Made by a program: the position numbers and the translations under genes. Under the pieces are notes generated by a model that searched no databases, was not told the DNA's origin, and was given only the letters and a program-made list of their open reading frames with translations. From UBA3006 sp031401235 (GTDB taxonomy: Bacteria > Actinomycetota > Acidimicrobiia > Acidimicrobiales > Ilumatobacteraceae): a stretch of 40,060 bases of DNA. The stretch is from assembly GCA_031401235.1 (NCBI GenBank), contig JANNRJ010000027.1, forward strand, positions 1 through 40,060. Reading direction: 5' to 3'. Positions within the stretch are counted from its first letter, which is position 1, and each line of letters starts with the position of its first letter. Positions 15,922-23,003 of the stretch are shown piece after piece.

Positions 15922-17691
15922 TTATTCTTTCGAACGTCCGGTGACTTCGTGGAATGAACCTTGGTCAACAATACGTGAATCTTCAAGTCGGTACAGACGA
16001 TCGCAATATTCCACCGTGCTCAATCGGTGGGCAACGATAATGACGGTTTTTTCACCTTGTAACGCCTGAACTGCCTGCATCACTCCGTGCTCGGTCTCTG
16101 CATCAAGCGAACTCGTGGCTTCATCCAGAACAAGAACGGATGGATTGTGATAGAGCGCACGAGCAATTCCGATTCGTTGACGCTGACCACCCGAAAGCCG
16201 AATACCCCGCTCGCCCACCACTGTTTCGAGACCGGCAGGAAGCGTGGCGACGAAATCTTCCAGTTGCGCCGATCTGATTGCTGCCCGCACCGACTCATCG
16301 TTAATTTCATTCTTGGGCAATCCAAAGGCGACATTTCGACGAAGTGTGTCGTCGGTGAGAAAGATCGATTGAGGTACATAGCCGATCTGATCTTGCCATC
16401 CCCGCAAATTGAGATGAACGTCTTTGCCGTCAACCAAAACCTTTCCAAACTGTGGCGAAAGGAGTCCCAGCATGACATCCACCAGAGTGCTTTTGCCCGA
16501 CCCACTGGGACCGATCAATCCGACTGCTTCGCCGCGATTCACGTACAACGACACCGAAGTCAGTGCCGGAGTATGGGCCGACTCGTAGGTGAACGAAATA
16601 TCGTCCACCTCAATTTTGTCGGTGAAGTTTTCGTGAATCGACCGAATACCGGTAGCCACAGTTGGCAAGGCCAGATCGGAATATAGATCATCCAAAATTG
16701 GCCGACTTAGATTGATTATCTGCAAGTTGTTAATGACTCGATTTACCGCGGGTAATAGCCGAAACGCGGCAGCGGCAAAGAGTCCCAAGACGGGGAGTAT
16801 GTCCGTCAATTCCCTACCCGACCCGACCATTGTCGTTACTAATACTGCAAGACCCATAATCGTCAGAATTTCTAAACCAAATCGGGGAAGTGCTTGGGCA
16901 ATTGAAAATCGCCGATAAACAACCGCATTCCCAATCAAGTGCTCGGAATATTGGTCCACAAAATGATCCTCGCGACCCAAAATCTTCACATCCTTAACAC
17001 CTCCAAATCCTTGCTGAAGATGTTGAAGAATCATACCTTTGTGGAAGTTTTGCGCTTCACCCCAGCGACGAATTCGTTGATTGGTGAAACGTCGAAAGAT
17101 CCACGCCGATAGTCCAAAAATTACGACAGTAACGATTGTTCCTCGAGGTTCAAGTACTACAAGTAGAACGAATAGCCCAACAGTTACCAAGGTGTCGGCC
17201 AGAATTGCCAATATTGGGTCAATTGCCCCCGTCATCAACATCCCGCTGTTTTGTGAATTTCGAATCAGTAATGAAGAATTACGATTCAAGTGGAAAGAAT
17301 ACGGTTGGCGAAGATAGATATCAAATAATTGCCGACCAACTCTCGTTGATACCGAGTTTGAATAGCCGCGCTGTACCCAAAGACTCCAGATCAGAAATGC
17401 GGTTTTAAATATATAAACAAGAACAAGAAAAATCATTGACCCAACCACAAATTGAACTTCGGTTGGGTAACCCAGAAATTTGTCCATTGTCGGAAACTTC
17501 TGAAGATAATTGGATTGCGTCAACAAACCAACTGCTGGTACCACTAAACCCAAACTGAAAGTCTCCAAAAAAGTACCGATCAACATCAGTAGGAGAATTC
17601 CAACCAAAGCTCGACGCTCATGACGAGTGAGAGAATTCCATATAATTTTTAGCGTCGAAATAGGCTCACTTTGCTCCAAAGTCAATCCCAA
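15922..17691 (-). CDS. ABC exporter, fused membrane and ATPase domains (MsbA/PglK-like)
   Basis: This 589-residue half-transporter has a membrane domain with about six helices (residues 25-320), then an ATPase domain. Walker A is GPSGSGKST (394-402), the signature is LSGGQ (499-503), Walker B is VLVLDEATS (519-527), and the switch histidine is in VAHRLS. This architecture is used by lipid and lipid-linked oligosaccharide flippases such as MsbA and PglK. Its neighbours, glycosyltransferases and sugar enzymes, favour glycan export over drug efflux; the substrate is inferred. The start is uncertain: the open frame begins with a TTG at 17691 with only a weak binding site, and in-frame TTG codons follow shortly. 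The gene is clearly richer in A and T than the ribosomal genes. Confidence 0.88.
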   Translation of the reverse strand: MGLTLEQSEPISTLKIIWNSLTRHERRALVGILLLMLIGTFLETFSLGLVVPAVGLLTQSNYLQKFPTMDKFLGYPTEVQFVVGSMIFLVLVYIFKTAFLIWSLWVQRGYSNSVSTRVGRQLFDIYLRQPYSFHLNRNSSLLIRNSQNSGMLMTGAIDPILAILADTLVTVGLFVLLVVLEPRGTIVTVVIFGLSAWIFRRFTNQRIRRWGEAQNFHKGMILQHLQQGFGGVKDVKILGREDHFVDQYSEHLIGNAVVYRRFSIAQALPRFGLEILTIMGLAVLVTTMVGSGRELTDILPVLGLFAAAAFRLLPAVNRVINNLQIINLSRPILDDLYSDLALPTVATGIRSIHENFTDKIEVDDISFTYESAHTPALTSVSLYVNRGEAVGLIGPSGSGKSTLVDVMLGLLSPQFGKVLVDGKDVHLNLRGWQDQIGYVPQSIFLTDDTLRRNVAFGLPKNEINDESVRAAIRSAQLEDFVATLPAGLETVVGERGIRLSGGQRQRIGIARALYHNPSVLVLDEATSSLDAETEHGVMQAVQALQGEKTVIIVAHRLSTVEYCDRLYRLEDSRIVDQGSFHEVTGRSKE

Positions 17692-17745
17692 TCTGCCTGC
17701 ATATGTAGTTCGCCCGTTCGACTAAATTTGCTTCATTGCAATTTG

Positions 17746-17819
17746 TAGCGGCGACCGGATTCGAACCGGTGACCTTCCGATTATGAGCCGGATGCTCTCA
17801 CCAACTGAGCTACGCCGCC
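17746..17819 (-). tRNA. tRNA-Met (anticodon CAT, elongator)
   Basis: This is a 74-nt cloverleaf. The acceptor arms GGCGGCG and CGCCGCT pair with one terminal G-U. The D arm is TAGCTCAGTTGGTGAGAGC, the anticodon loop CTCATAA carries CAT, and the T arm contains CCGGTTCGAATCCGG. The paired first position argues against an initiator tRNA. A CAT tRNA read as isoleucine after lysidine modification is the alternative, but the location next to tRNA-Thr is the usual actinobacterial place for elongator tRNA-Met. No CCA is encoded. Confidence 0.9.
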
Positions 17820-17841
17820 GTGGGAAAATCGCCCCTGGCGG

Positions 17842-17914
17842 AGCCCTCTGTGGGAATCGAACCCACGACCTCTTCCTTACCATGGAAGTGCTCTACCAGC
17901 TGAGCTAAGAGGGC
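17842..17914 (-). tRNA. tRNA-Thr (anticodon GGT)
   Basis: This is a 73-nt cloverleaf with acceptor arms GCCCTCT and AGAGGGC, D arm TAGCTCAGCTGGTAGAGC, anticodon stem CTTCC/GGAAG around ATGGTAA (anticodon GGT), and T arm GTGGGTTCGATTCCCAC. The discriminator base is T. It lies 22 bp upstream of tRNA-Met on the same strand, so the two are probably one transcript. Confidence 0.95.
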
Positions 17915-17981
17915 GATATTCATTGAGTTTGTCTCAATCGAACGAAATATAAGCATAGCGGAGTCAATTTTGACCCAACAA

Positions 17982-18881
17982 CTAGTCCAACTCACGAATC
18001 AAGTGGGCGATGGTGGCTGCATCAAATTGCAATTTGTGATCACGATATTTAAAAGGATGAATTGACCCTCCGACATACAGTTGATTCAGATCAGTTGGTA
18101 TATCGGCGAAGTTATCCAACTGGTCGGATCGAACAAAGAATGCATTGACGCCTGTTTGAGGATTACACGCCACTAATCGGTAACTATGTTTACTGAACAG
18201 ATCAACGTATGCCTGTAGCGACCATCCAAAGTTTCGGGACCTATCGTAAACATGATCGATCGCATACTTCTGCTTGAACACAATTGGTGGAGGAAATGCT
18301 TCATTTGTTTCAACTAAATAGACCGATGGTCTAATGCCGTTGATTAGAAACTCTTCAATCAAATATCCATCGTTGCCGTCAATATCAACAGAGATGAGTT
18401 CAATCTCATTTCTTAGATCTTCCGGCGCCAGATTCACGAGTTCAATCAAGTTCTCTCGAGTAACAAATCGCTGCGCATGGAATAGTCGATTGGGATTAAT
18501 CTTCGAGTCAAACGCGAGTGATACTCCGTCAAACCATATTGCTTTCCATCCATGTGCCAATAACACAAGGGTGTTATTTTCAATTCCATTTCCACATCCA
18601 ATTTCCAGGCATGTGCGACCTGAAATACCAATTCGTCTGAGTATCTCAAGAGTGATTCCATCTTCATCGGCTTGAGAGAAAATCTTCTTGGCGAATGCAT
18701 CCAGTGGATTGGTTGACTTGCGCTCCATGTAAACGAGACTCATTAAATAATCGCTTGACAGCTGCAATTGACGCAACTGCTCGTACTCGAACTGAATTTT
18801 TGAGCCCTCGGCGTGAGTGGCGAACCAATTTCTAGAATTATTTCGCAGACGCCGAGCAATCCGACCAATTCGCATAGGCAC
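17982..18881 (-). CDS. FkbM-like SAM-dependent methyltransferase
   Basis: This 299-residue protein has a Rossmann-type methyltransferase core. The SAM-binding motif is TCLEIGCGNGIENNTLVLL at about residues 90-108, followed by WKAIWFDGVSLAF and by ELISVDIDGNDGYLIEEFL, which is the FkbM-type acidic motif. FkbM enzymes O-methylate sugars or other secondary metabolites. The N-terminal 80 residues are basic then helical and give no known domain. The GTG at 18881 has a GGA eight bases upstream; an ATG two codons later is possible. It follows a glycosyltransferase by 12 bp and is last before the tRNA-Thr/Met pair. It probably methylates a glycan made by its neighbours; the target is inferred. Confidence 0.78.
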   Translation of the reverse strand: MPMRIGRIARRLRNNSRNWFATHAEGSKIQFEYEQLRQLQLSSDYLMSLVYMERKSTNPLDAFAKKIFSQADEDGITLEILRRIGISGRTCLEIGCGNGIENNTLVLLAHGWKAIWFDGVSLAFDSKINPNRLFHAQRFVTRENLIELVNLAPEDLRNEIELISVDIDGNDGYLIEEFLINGIRPSVYLVETNEAFPPPIVFKQKYAIDHVYDRSRNFGWSLQAYVDLFSKHSYRLVACNPQTGVNAFFVRSDQLDNFADIPTDLNQLYVGGSIHPFKYRDHKLQFDAATIAHLIRELD

Positions 18882-18893
18882 AACATTAGTCCG

Positions 18894-20102
18894 TTAGGCG
18901 AGAAACCAGTCACCTTGTTCGTGCAAAAAATTGGGATTGAGTTGAGCCGCTATGTGACCAAATGTTTTCATGCCTCGCTCGCCCATTCCGGCTTCAATAA
19001 TCTCTTGTGCTTGAGTAGATAAATCATGATCTCGCGGCGACATCATGAATTCTTTTTCACTGAGATCAATGAATTCCGCAACGAAACGCTCTATCTGTTG
19101 TGGAGTTGAACGGATCGAGTGAACCCCAAGTCTCATGAAATCGCCTGGATCTTTTATCCACACGACATCACTGGAGACTATTTCCTTAAGAGTTAATCGC
19201 TTGCCATCTCGCTTTATTTCGGAGGGATTCCAATATGCAAGTTTTGATCCGAAGAAGAACTGACTAAATCGGGTGACGTCGATGTAACAGACTGGTCGAC
19301 GAAACGCCAAACACACAGCATCTGGGCCCGTCTGCGTCGAAACGGCAAACTGGCAATGAGCGGCGATGTAAATATCAAGAAACTCCGATCGATGAGGAGA
19401 CAGCGCGTAATCGAACACGCCAGTAATCCCCATTCCAAAAGGTTTTTCTGACCCCGCGCCCATCCGCACGACTTGGTATCCGCGCGACGCCAAACTCTTC
19501 GCCGCCAACTCAAACGCTGAAATGTCAAAATTGAGAGATTCATATCCCGAACTTTCGACCTCGCCGCGATCTGCGTAATATCCCCCATCACGAACAATTA
19601 AGCACACAATTGGCCGATCACTATCAACACCCAAATTTGCAAGTTCGATTCGGCCACGTTTTAATTCATCCGAAGAAAATGACAGATGTGGGCCTGAATG
19701 GTCTAACGCATTGGCTGGTCCATGAACGGACAACTTAGGTGTGTCAAGTCGTAATGCAGGAAATTTTTCACCAGCATGTAGAAGCGAATCAATCCACCAA
19801 CTTGGTGGAGCCAGCAACACATCTTTCCACTTTTTCGCTAGATATCGATTTGACTGCAAACGCGCTGGACCGAAACTCCACAATCGGACAATCCTTGGAA
19901 AGCGATGACTTGCGGGGTCTTGGGCAATTCGCTTTTCGTTGAGCGATAGGAATACCTCGGGTTCGAGGGCCAAATGGCCGTATCGATGAAATCCAACGAC
20001 TAACAATTGAACTCGAACCAGCGGGTTAAATATTCGTAACGCGAGCAAAACCAATACTGAAGGGATCAACAAGATCACCTTGACCATTTTCTTCAGATTC
20101 AC
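18894..20102 (-). CDS. Putative glycosyltransferase, TIGR04372-like
   Basis: The protein has 402 residues. An N-terminal hydrophobic segment (residues 6-30) probably anchors it to the membrane. The rest resembles the TIGR04372 family of putative glycosyltransferases, seen in RPIVCLIVRDGGYYADRG, then YQVVRMGAGSEKPFG and FAVSTQTGPDAVCLAFRRPV. Members occur in polysaccharide and LPS-type clusters; their acceptors are mostly unknown. The GTG at 20102 overlaps the TGA of the upstream glycosyltransferase as GTGA, which suggests translational coupling and supports this start. An internal ATG five codons later is the alternative. It is followed by the FkbM-like gene after 12 bp. Confidence 0.75.
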   Translation of the reverse strand: MNLKKMVKVILLIPSVLVLLALRIFNPLVRVQLLVVGFHRYGHLALEPEVFLSLNEKRIAQDPASHRFPRIVRLWSFGPARLQSNRYLAKKWKDVLLAPPSWWIDSLLHAGEKFPALRLDTPKLSVHGPANALDHSGPHLSFSSDELKRGRIELANLGVDSDRPIVCLIVRDGGYYADRGEVESSGYESLNFDISAFELAAKSLASRGYQVVRMGAGSEKPFGMGITGVFDYALSPHRSEFLDIYIAAHCQFAVSTQTGPDAVCLAFRRPVCYIDVTRFSQFFFGSKLAYWNPSEIKRDGKRLTLKEIVSSDVVWIKDPGDFMRLGVHSIRSTPQQIERFVAEFIDLSEKEFMMSPRDHDLSTQAQEIIEAGMGERGMKTFGHIAAQLNPNFLHEQGDWFLA

Positions 20103-21016
20103 GCTTCTCGTTTCGTCAATAACTCCGCAAACCGCTCAAATGAATACGGTTCAACAGCTTTGATCGCTCCGCGTCGAACTTTTGCCAATTCATCAGGCGA
20201 TGGAAACGTTGTTAGGCAGTTAATGTCAAAAATTGATTCACCATGCTTCATCCACGAGGGTGAGTAGTTATCCGTGTTGGTGATGACTGCACAGCCGTGC
20301 GCCATTGCACTGAGTACCGTAGTGTTATTTTCCCGCACTCCCCCAGGGAAGAAGGCGATCAATGCATCGGCGGCACGCAAACGCCGAGATACTTCACTAT
20401 CTGCGAGAAAGCCAAGAAAAATTACGCTTCCCTTAAACACTTCTGAGATCTCTGCGTTCACCGAGAAAAAGTCATCGCTAAATGACGTTCCCTCATGAAG
20501 AGCCGTCGAAATTTCTAACTGCGCACTGCGATTATCCGTTGCCATGATCTCGCCAAGTTTTCGATATCCATCGGCGCGAATTTTGTGAGCCATTCCAAAG
20601 GTGAGCAGCGTCAGATCAAACGATTTCTTGTCGCCGGTGAATGGAGCACCTGGAGCAAATAGCGCAACGATGTCAGGTCGGGTCGGTCGCAGAATATCGG
20701 CGTGATCAACCGAGCCAACGAAAACCTTTCTGGCGTGGGCAACCAATTGCAGGCGCGCTTCTGATTCGTGTATTCCGTGGAGAAACAAATCGAATTCCGA
20801 ATCTGATTTCAACATGTGTTGCACAAGATCATGCGCAACTTGATCCGGAATTTCTTCGAACTTAAGCGAGAGAAATGGATTTCTTTCAGAGCTATTGACG
20901 AAATCGGTCACGGAAATCAGATCAATACCGAGTGTTCGGGCTAACGTCTGATTAAATCGTGCAACCCCGCAGGTGTATGGATTCGTGTGATACGAGACTA
21001 CGCAACCATATTTCAT
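20099..21016 (-). CDS. Glycosyltransferase, GT-B fold (GT4/group 1-like)
   Basis: This 305-residue protein begins MKYGCVVSYHTNPYTCGVAR, the N-terminal strand and glycine-containing loop typical of GT-B enzymes. The C-terminal half has FLGFLADSEVSRRLRAADAL followed by PGGVRENNTTVLSAMAHGCAVITN, which is the donor-binding E/N-x-N-T-x-x-x-A-M-x-x-G-C layout of GT4-like enzymes. It is shorter than usual GT4 proteins (350-400 residues). It starts 9 bp after the nucleotidyltransferase and is coupled to the next gene by a GTGA overlap. It probably transfers an activated sugar made in this cluster; donor and acceptor are unknown. Confidence 0.75.
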   Translation of the reverse strand: MKYGCVVSYHTNPYTCGVARFNQTLARTLGIDLISVTDFVNSSERNPFLSLKFEEIPDQVAHDLVQHMLKSDSEFDLFLHGIHESEARLQLVAHARKVFVGSVDHADILRPTRPDIVALFAPGAPFTGDKKSFDLTLLTFGMAHKIRADGYRKLGEIMATDNRSAQLEISTALHEGTSFSDDFFSVNAEISEVFKGSVIFLGFLADSEVSRRLRAADALIAFFPGGVRENNTTVLSAMAHGCAVITNTDNYSPSWMKHGESIFDINCLTTFPSPDELAKVRRGAIKAVEPYSFERFAELLTKREA

Positions 21017-21025
21017 GTGGGAAAC

Positions 21026-21484
21026 CTAACTGTTCTGCTCGGTTATCCGTGGGTCAGACCATTCAGAAAGAATCCGCGACGATGAATTGAGAACAGTATC
21101 CAAATATTTGATCTCGATCCCTAGTCTCTGACAAATCTCACGTTCATCAACCGGTACACCACCTCGCTCCAGCCAATCATTTCCCTTGACATAAAAACGC
21201 GGGCGGAGTAACTCAAGAATTTCGCCAGTGGCTATCGCTGACAAATGGACGAATGAAAGATAACGAATCGAGTCAAGAACGATGCCGCGTTGTGTCTGGC
21301 TCAATAACACCATGTGCTTTGATTCGGTCCACTTATCAGGTGCCACATTGCAAAGTACAGGAAGCCCAAATTCGGCAGCGCCAGCGAAGTAGGCGACATG
21401 ACCTTCGTGAATCGGATCAAAACTTCCGTCCACCATCACAAACTTGCCGGCGTAATTGCCAAGCTGATCGGTGTTAAGAATCAT
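21026..21484 (-). CDS. Cytidylyltransferase-fold nucleotidyltransferase, HldE C-terminal-like
   Basis: The 152-residue enzyme has the nucleotide-binding motif GSFDPIHEGHVAYFAGA (HxGH at about residues 27-30) near its N terminus. FYVKGNDW lies in its second half, matching the KGGDY/W site of the heptose-1-phosphate adenylyltransferase domain of HldE (RfaE2), and an SSSRI near the end replaces the STS-type motif. The family activates sugar phosphates with ATP, CTP or similar. Together with the GmhA-like isomerase it points to an activated heptose. No heptokinase or GmhB phosphatase is present in the window. A TagD-like glycerol-phosphate role is a weaker alternative. The ATG at 21484 has a poor binding site, and the preceding gene ends 26 bp upstream. 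Confidence 0.8.
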   Translation of the reverse strand: MILNTDQLGNYAGKFVMVDGSFDPIHEGHVAYFAGAAEFGLPVLCNVAPDKWTESKHMVLLSQTQRGIVLDSIRYLSFVHLSAIATGEILELLRPRFYVKGNDWLERGGVPVDEREICQRLGIEIKYLDTVLNSSSRILSEWSDPRITEQNS

Positions 21485-21510
21485 TCGCCATCAGTTTAGT
21501 TGACTAATTC

Positions 21511-22359
21511 TTAGTGGGCCATCGGGCTTTCAAAGACAAATTCCAATTCCGGCAATTCCGAATCATTCGGATAGTCAAGTCCAGCCCTAGGAAATTCGAG
21601 CACTCTTGAATCTCCGACAAGGTCCGATCGCGCAAATGTAACTTCTACAAATGTCGGTAACCCATTCGCCCCATATGCCCGACAATTATTACCGTGGATA
21701 TGAACTACGGGCATCAACGCCCCGATTTCAGTGACAAACTGCTCAAACTCGGCACGACGATCCTCAGTATCGTGAAGTTCAAAAACCATGGCAGCAATCT
21801 GACCTTGGCGGTCGATCAATGCGCTCTTAATCTGCTCTCGTAGTCCGTACTCATCGCCTTCAATGTCAATCTTGATGATTATTGATCCAGTTCTGGGCAC
21901 CCGAGATATTGCTTCGGAAAAAGTGATTTCTTTCTTTGACGACTGTGATGGCTTCACCCATCGACGTGCAAACTCCCGTCTTCCTCTGAAAAACCATCTA
22001 AATCTTGCACTCATTTTTATCCAAGTCCACGCGTATGCGAATCTCGGCGACTCGGGGTTTCGCGTGTTCCGCGAACGTCGTTTCAAAATGTCGCGAAACC
22101 CGATATATAGGAAAACGAGTGAACCTACCGACCTATCGAATGCGAAAATTCGCAATCGTTTGTTCATTCGGTCCAAGGTTTCCTCGAAACTCCAGTCATT
22201 GGAAATGCCGACCGAGAACAGATGACTCGTATCGCGAACAACTCGTGATGGAAGGACATAACCACCATCTCGGTGACCGCCAACCCTCTCCAATTCGCAC
22301 TCGAATGGACACAGATAACTCAACGACGATGGCAATTTATTAGGCATAGTGACTTGCAT
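21511..22359 (-). CDS. FkbM-like methyltransferase (second copy type)
   Basis: This protein is 282 residues from the ATG at 22359; another ATG four codons in is possible. The N-terminal part has ERVGGHRDGGYVLP and HLFSVGISNDWSFEE, which correspond to the substrate and SAM-binding start of FkbM-like enzymes. A basic stretch follows at about residues 90-140. Then come IIIKIDIEGDEYGLREQI, the FkbM acidic motif, and AAMVFELHDTEDRRAEFEQF. It is not closely similar to the methyltransferase at 17982-18881. As first gene of the minus-strand cluster, directly downstream of tRNA-Tyr (21 bp), it may be transcribed from the tRNA promoter. A role in methylating a surface sugar is inferred from context. 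Confidence 0.72.
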   Translation of the reverse strand: MQVTMPNKLPSSLSYLCPFECELERVGGHRDGGYVLPSRVVRDTSHLFSVGISNDWSFEETLDRMNKRLRIFAFDRSVGSLVFLYIGFRDILKRRSRNTRNPESPRFAYAWTWIKMSARFRWFFRGRREFARRWVKPSQSSKKEITFSEAISRVPRTGSIIIKIDIEGDEYGLREQIKSALIDRQGQIAAMVFELHDTEDRRAEFEQFVTEIGALMPVVHIHGNNCRAYGANGLPTFVEVTFARSDLVGDSRVLEFPRAGLDYPNDSELPELEFVFESPMAH

Positions 22360-22380
22360 AACCTAGCAGCCAATTTTTGA

Positions 22381-22466
22381 TGGTGGGCCGGGAAGGATTC
22401 GAACCTACGTAGGCATAAGCCGGCAGATTTACAGTCTGCTCCCTTTGGCCGCTTGGGTACCGACCC
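22381..22466 (-). tRNA. tRNA-Tyr (anticodon GTA)
   Basis: This is an 86-nt class II tRNA with a long variable arm. The acceptor arms GGGTCGG and CCGGCCC pair, and the discriminator A and a full CCA tail are encoded at 22384-22381. The D arm CCCAAGCGGCCAAAGGG and the anticodon stem-loop GCAGACTGTAAATCTGC are typical of bacterial tRNA-Tyr. It is the only tRNA gene here that encodes CCA. Confidence 0.95.
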
Positions 22467-22490
22467 ACAGGCGACACCTTAGCGGGTGAG

Positions 22491-22496
22491 TAAACT
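22491..22496 (+). promoter_or_regulatory. -10 element of an apparently leaderless yajQ transcript
   Basis: TAAACT (TANNNT consensus) ends six bases before the yajQ ATG at 22503, and no ribosome binding site is present between them. This spacing would put the transcription start at or next to the start codon, as in the leaderless mRNAs common in actinobacteria. Confidence 0.45.
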
Positions 22497-22502
22497 TTTC
22501 CC

Positions 22503-22991
22503 ATGCCGAGTTTCGATGTTGTGTCAGAAGTTGATCGTCAGGAACTGCGCAATGCAATCGATCAAGCGCAGCGAGAACTCGCCACTCGTTTTGACTTTAA
22601 AAATACCGATTCATCAATCGAACAAGCTGAACTTGTGCTCACGCTTCGAACTTCAAGCGAGGATCGGCTCCGTGCGCTGAAAACTTTGCTCGAGGAACGT
22701 CTCGTCAAACGAAATGTGTCTTTGAAGGGTCTCGATTGGGGAAAGATCGAGCAAGCCAGCGGCGAGAGCGTCCGTCAAATCGTCACCGTCAAAGTCGGCA
22801 TCTCTTCTGACAAGGCTCGTGAGGTCAACAAGATGATCAAGGAAAAAGGACCGAAAGGCACGAGTAGTCAGACTCAGGGTGAACAGATACGGGTCACTAG
22901 TAAGAAGCGCGATGATTTACAAACCGTCATCACCTTGCTAAAGAGTGCGGATCTGGGGATTCCTCTTCAGTTCAGCAACTTCCGCGACTAA
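22503..22991 (+). CDS. yajQ: YajQ family nucleotide-binding protein (DUF520)
   Basis: The 162-residue protein begins MPSFDVVSEVDRQELRNAID and contains RFDFKNTDSSIEQAE, KGLDWGKIEQASGESVRQIV and the C-terminal DLQTVITLLKSADLGIPLQF, which are the landmark segments of the YajQ family. Family members bind nucleotides; some bind cyclic di-GMP in Xanthomonas and related bacteria, but the general role is unsettled. It is transcribed on the plus strand, divergently from tRNA-Tyr. It ends 12 bp before the acetyl-CoA synthetase gene, which runs toward it. No ribosome binding site precedes the start. Confidence 0.95.
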   Translation: MPSFDVVSEVDRQELRNAIDQAQRELATRFDFKNTDSSIEQAELVLTLRTSSEDRLRALKTLLEERLVKRNVSLKGLDWGKIEQASGESVRQIVTVKVGISSDKAREVNKMIKEKGPKGTSSQTQGEQIRVTSKKRDDLQTVITLLKSADLGIPLQFSNFRD

Positions 22992-23003
22992 GTCACTCGT
23001 TTC

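Noticed and set aside
15232..22466. Integrative element using the tRNA genes as attachment sites
   Set aside because: No integrase is present, no repeat of a tRNA 3' end was seen at the other end, and all four tRNA genes are complete.
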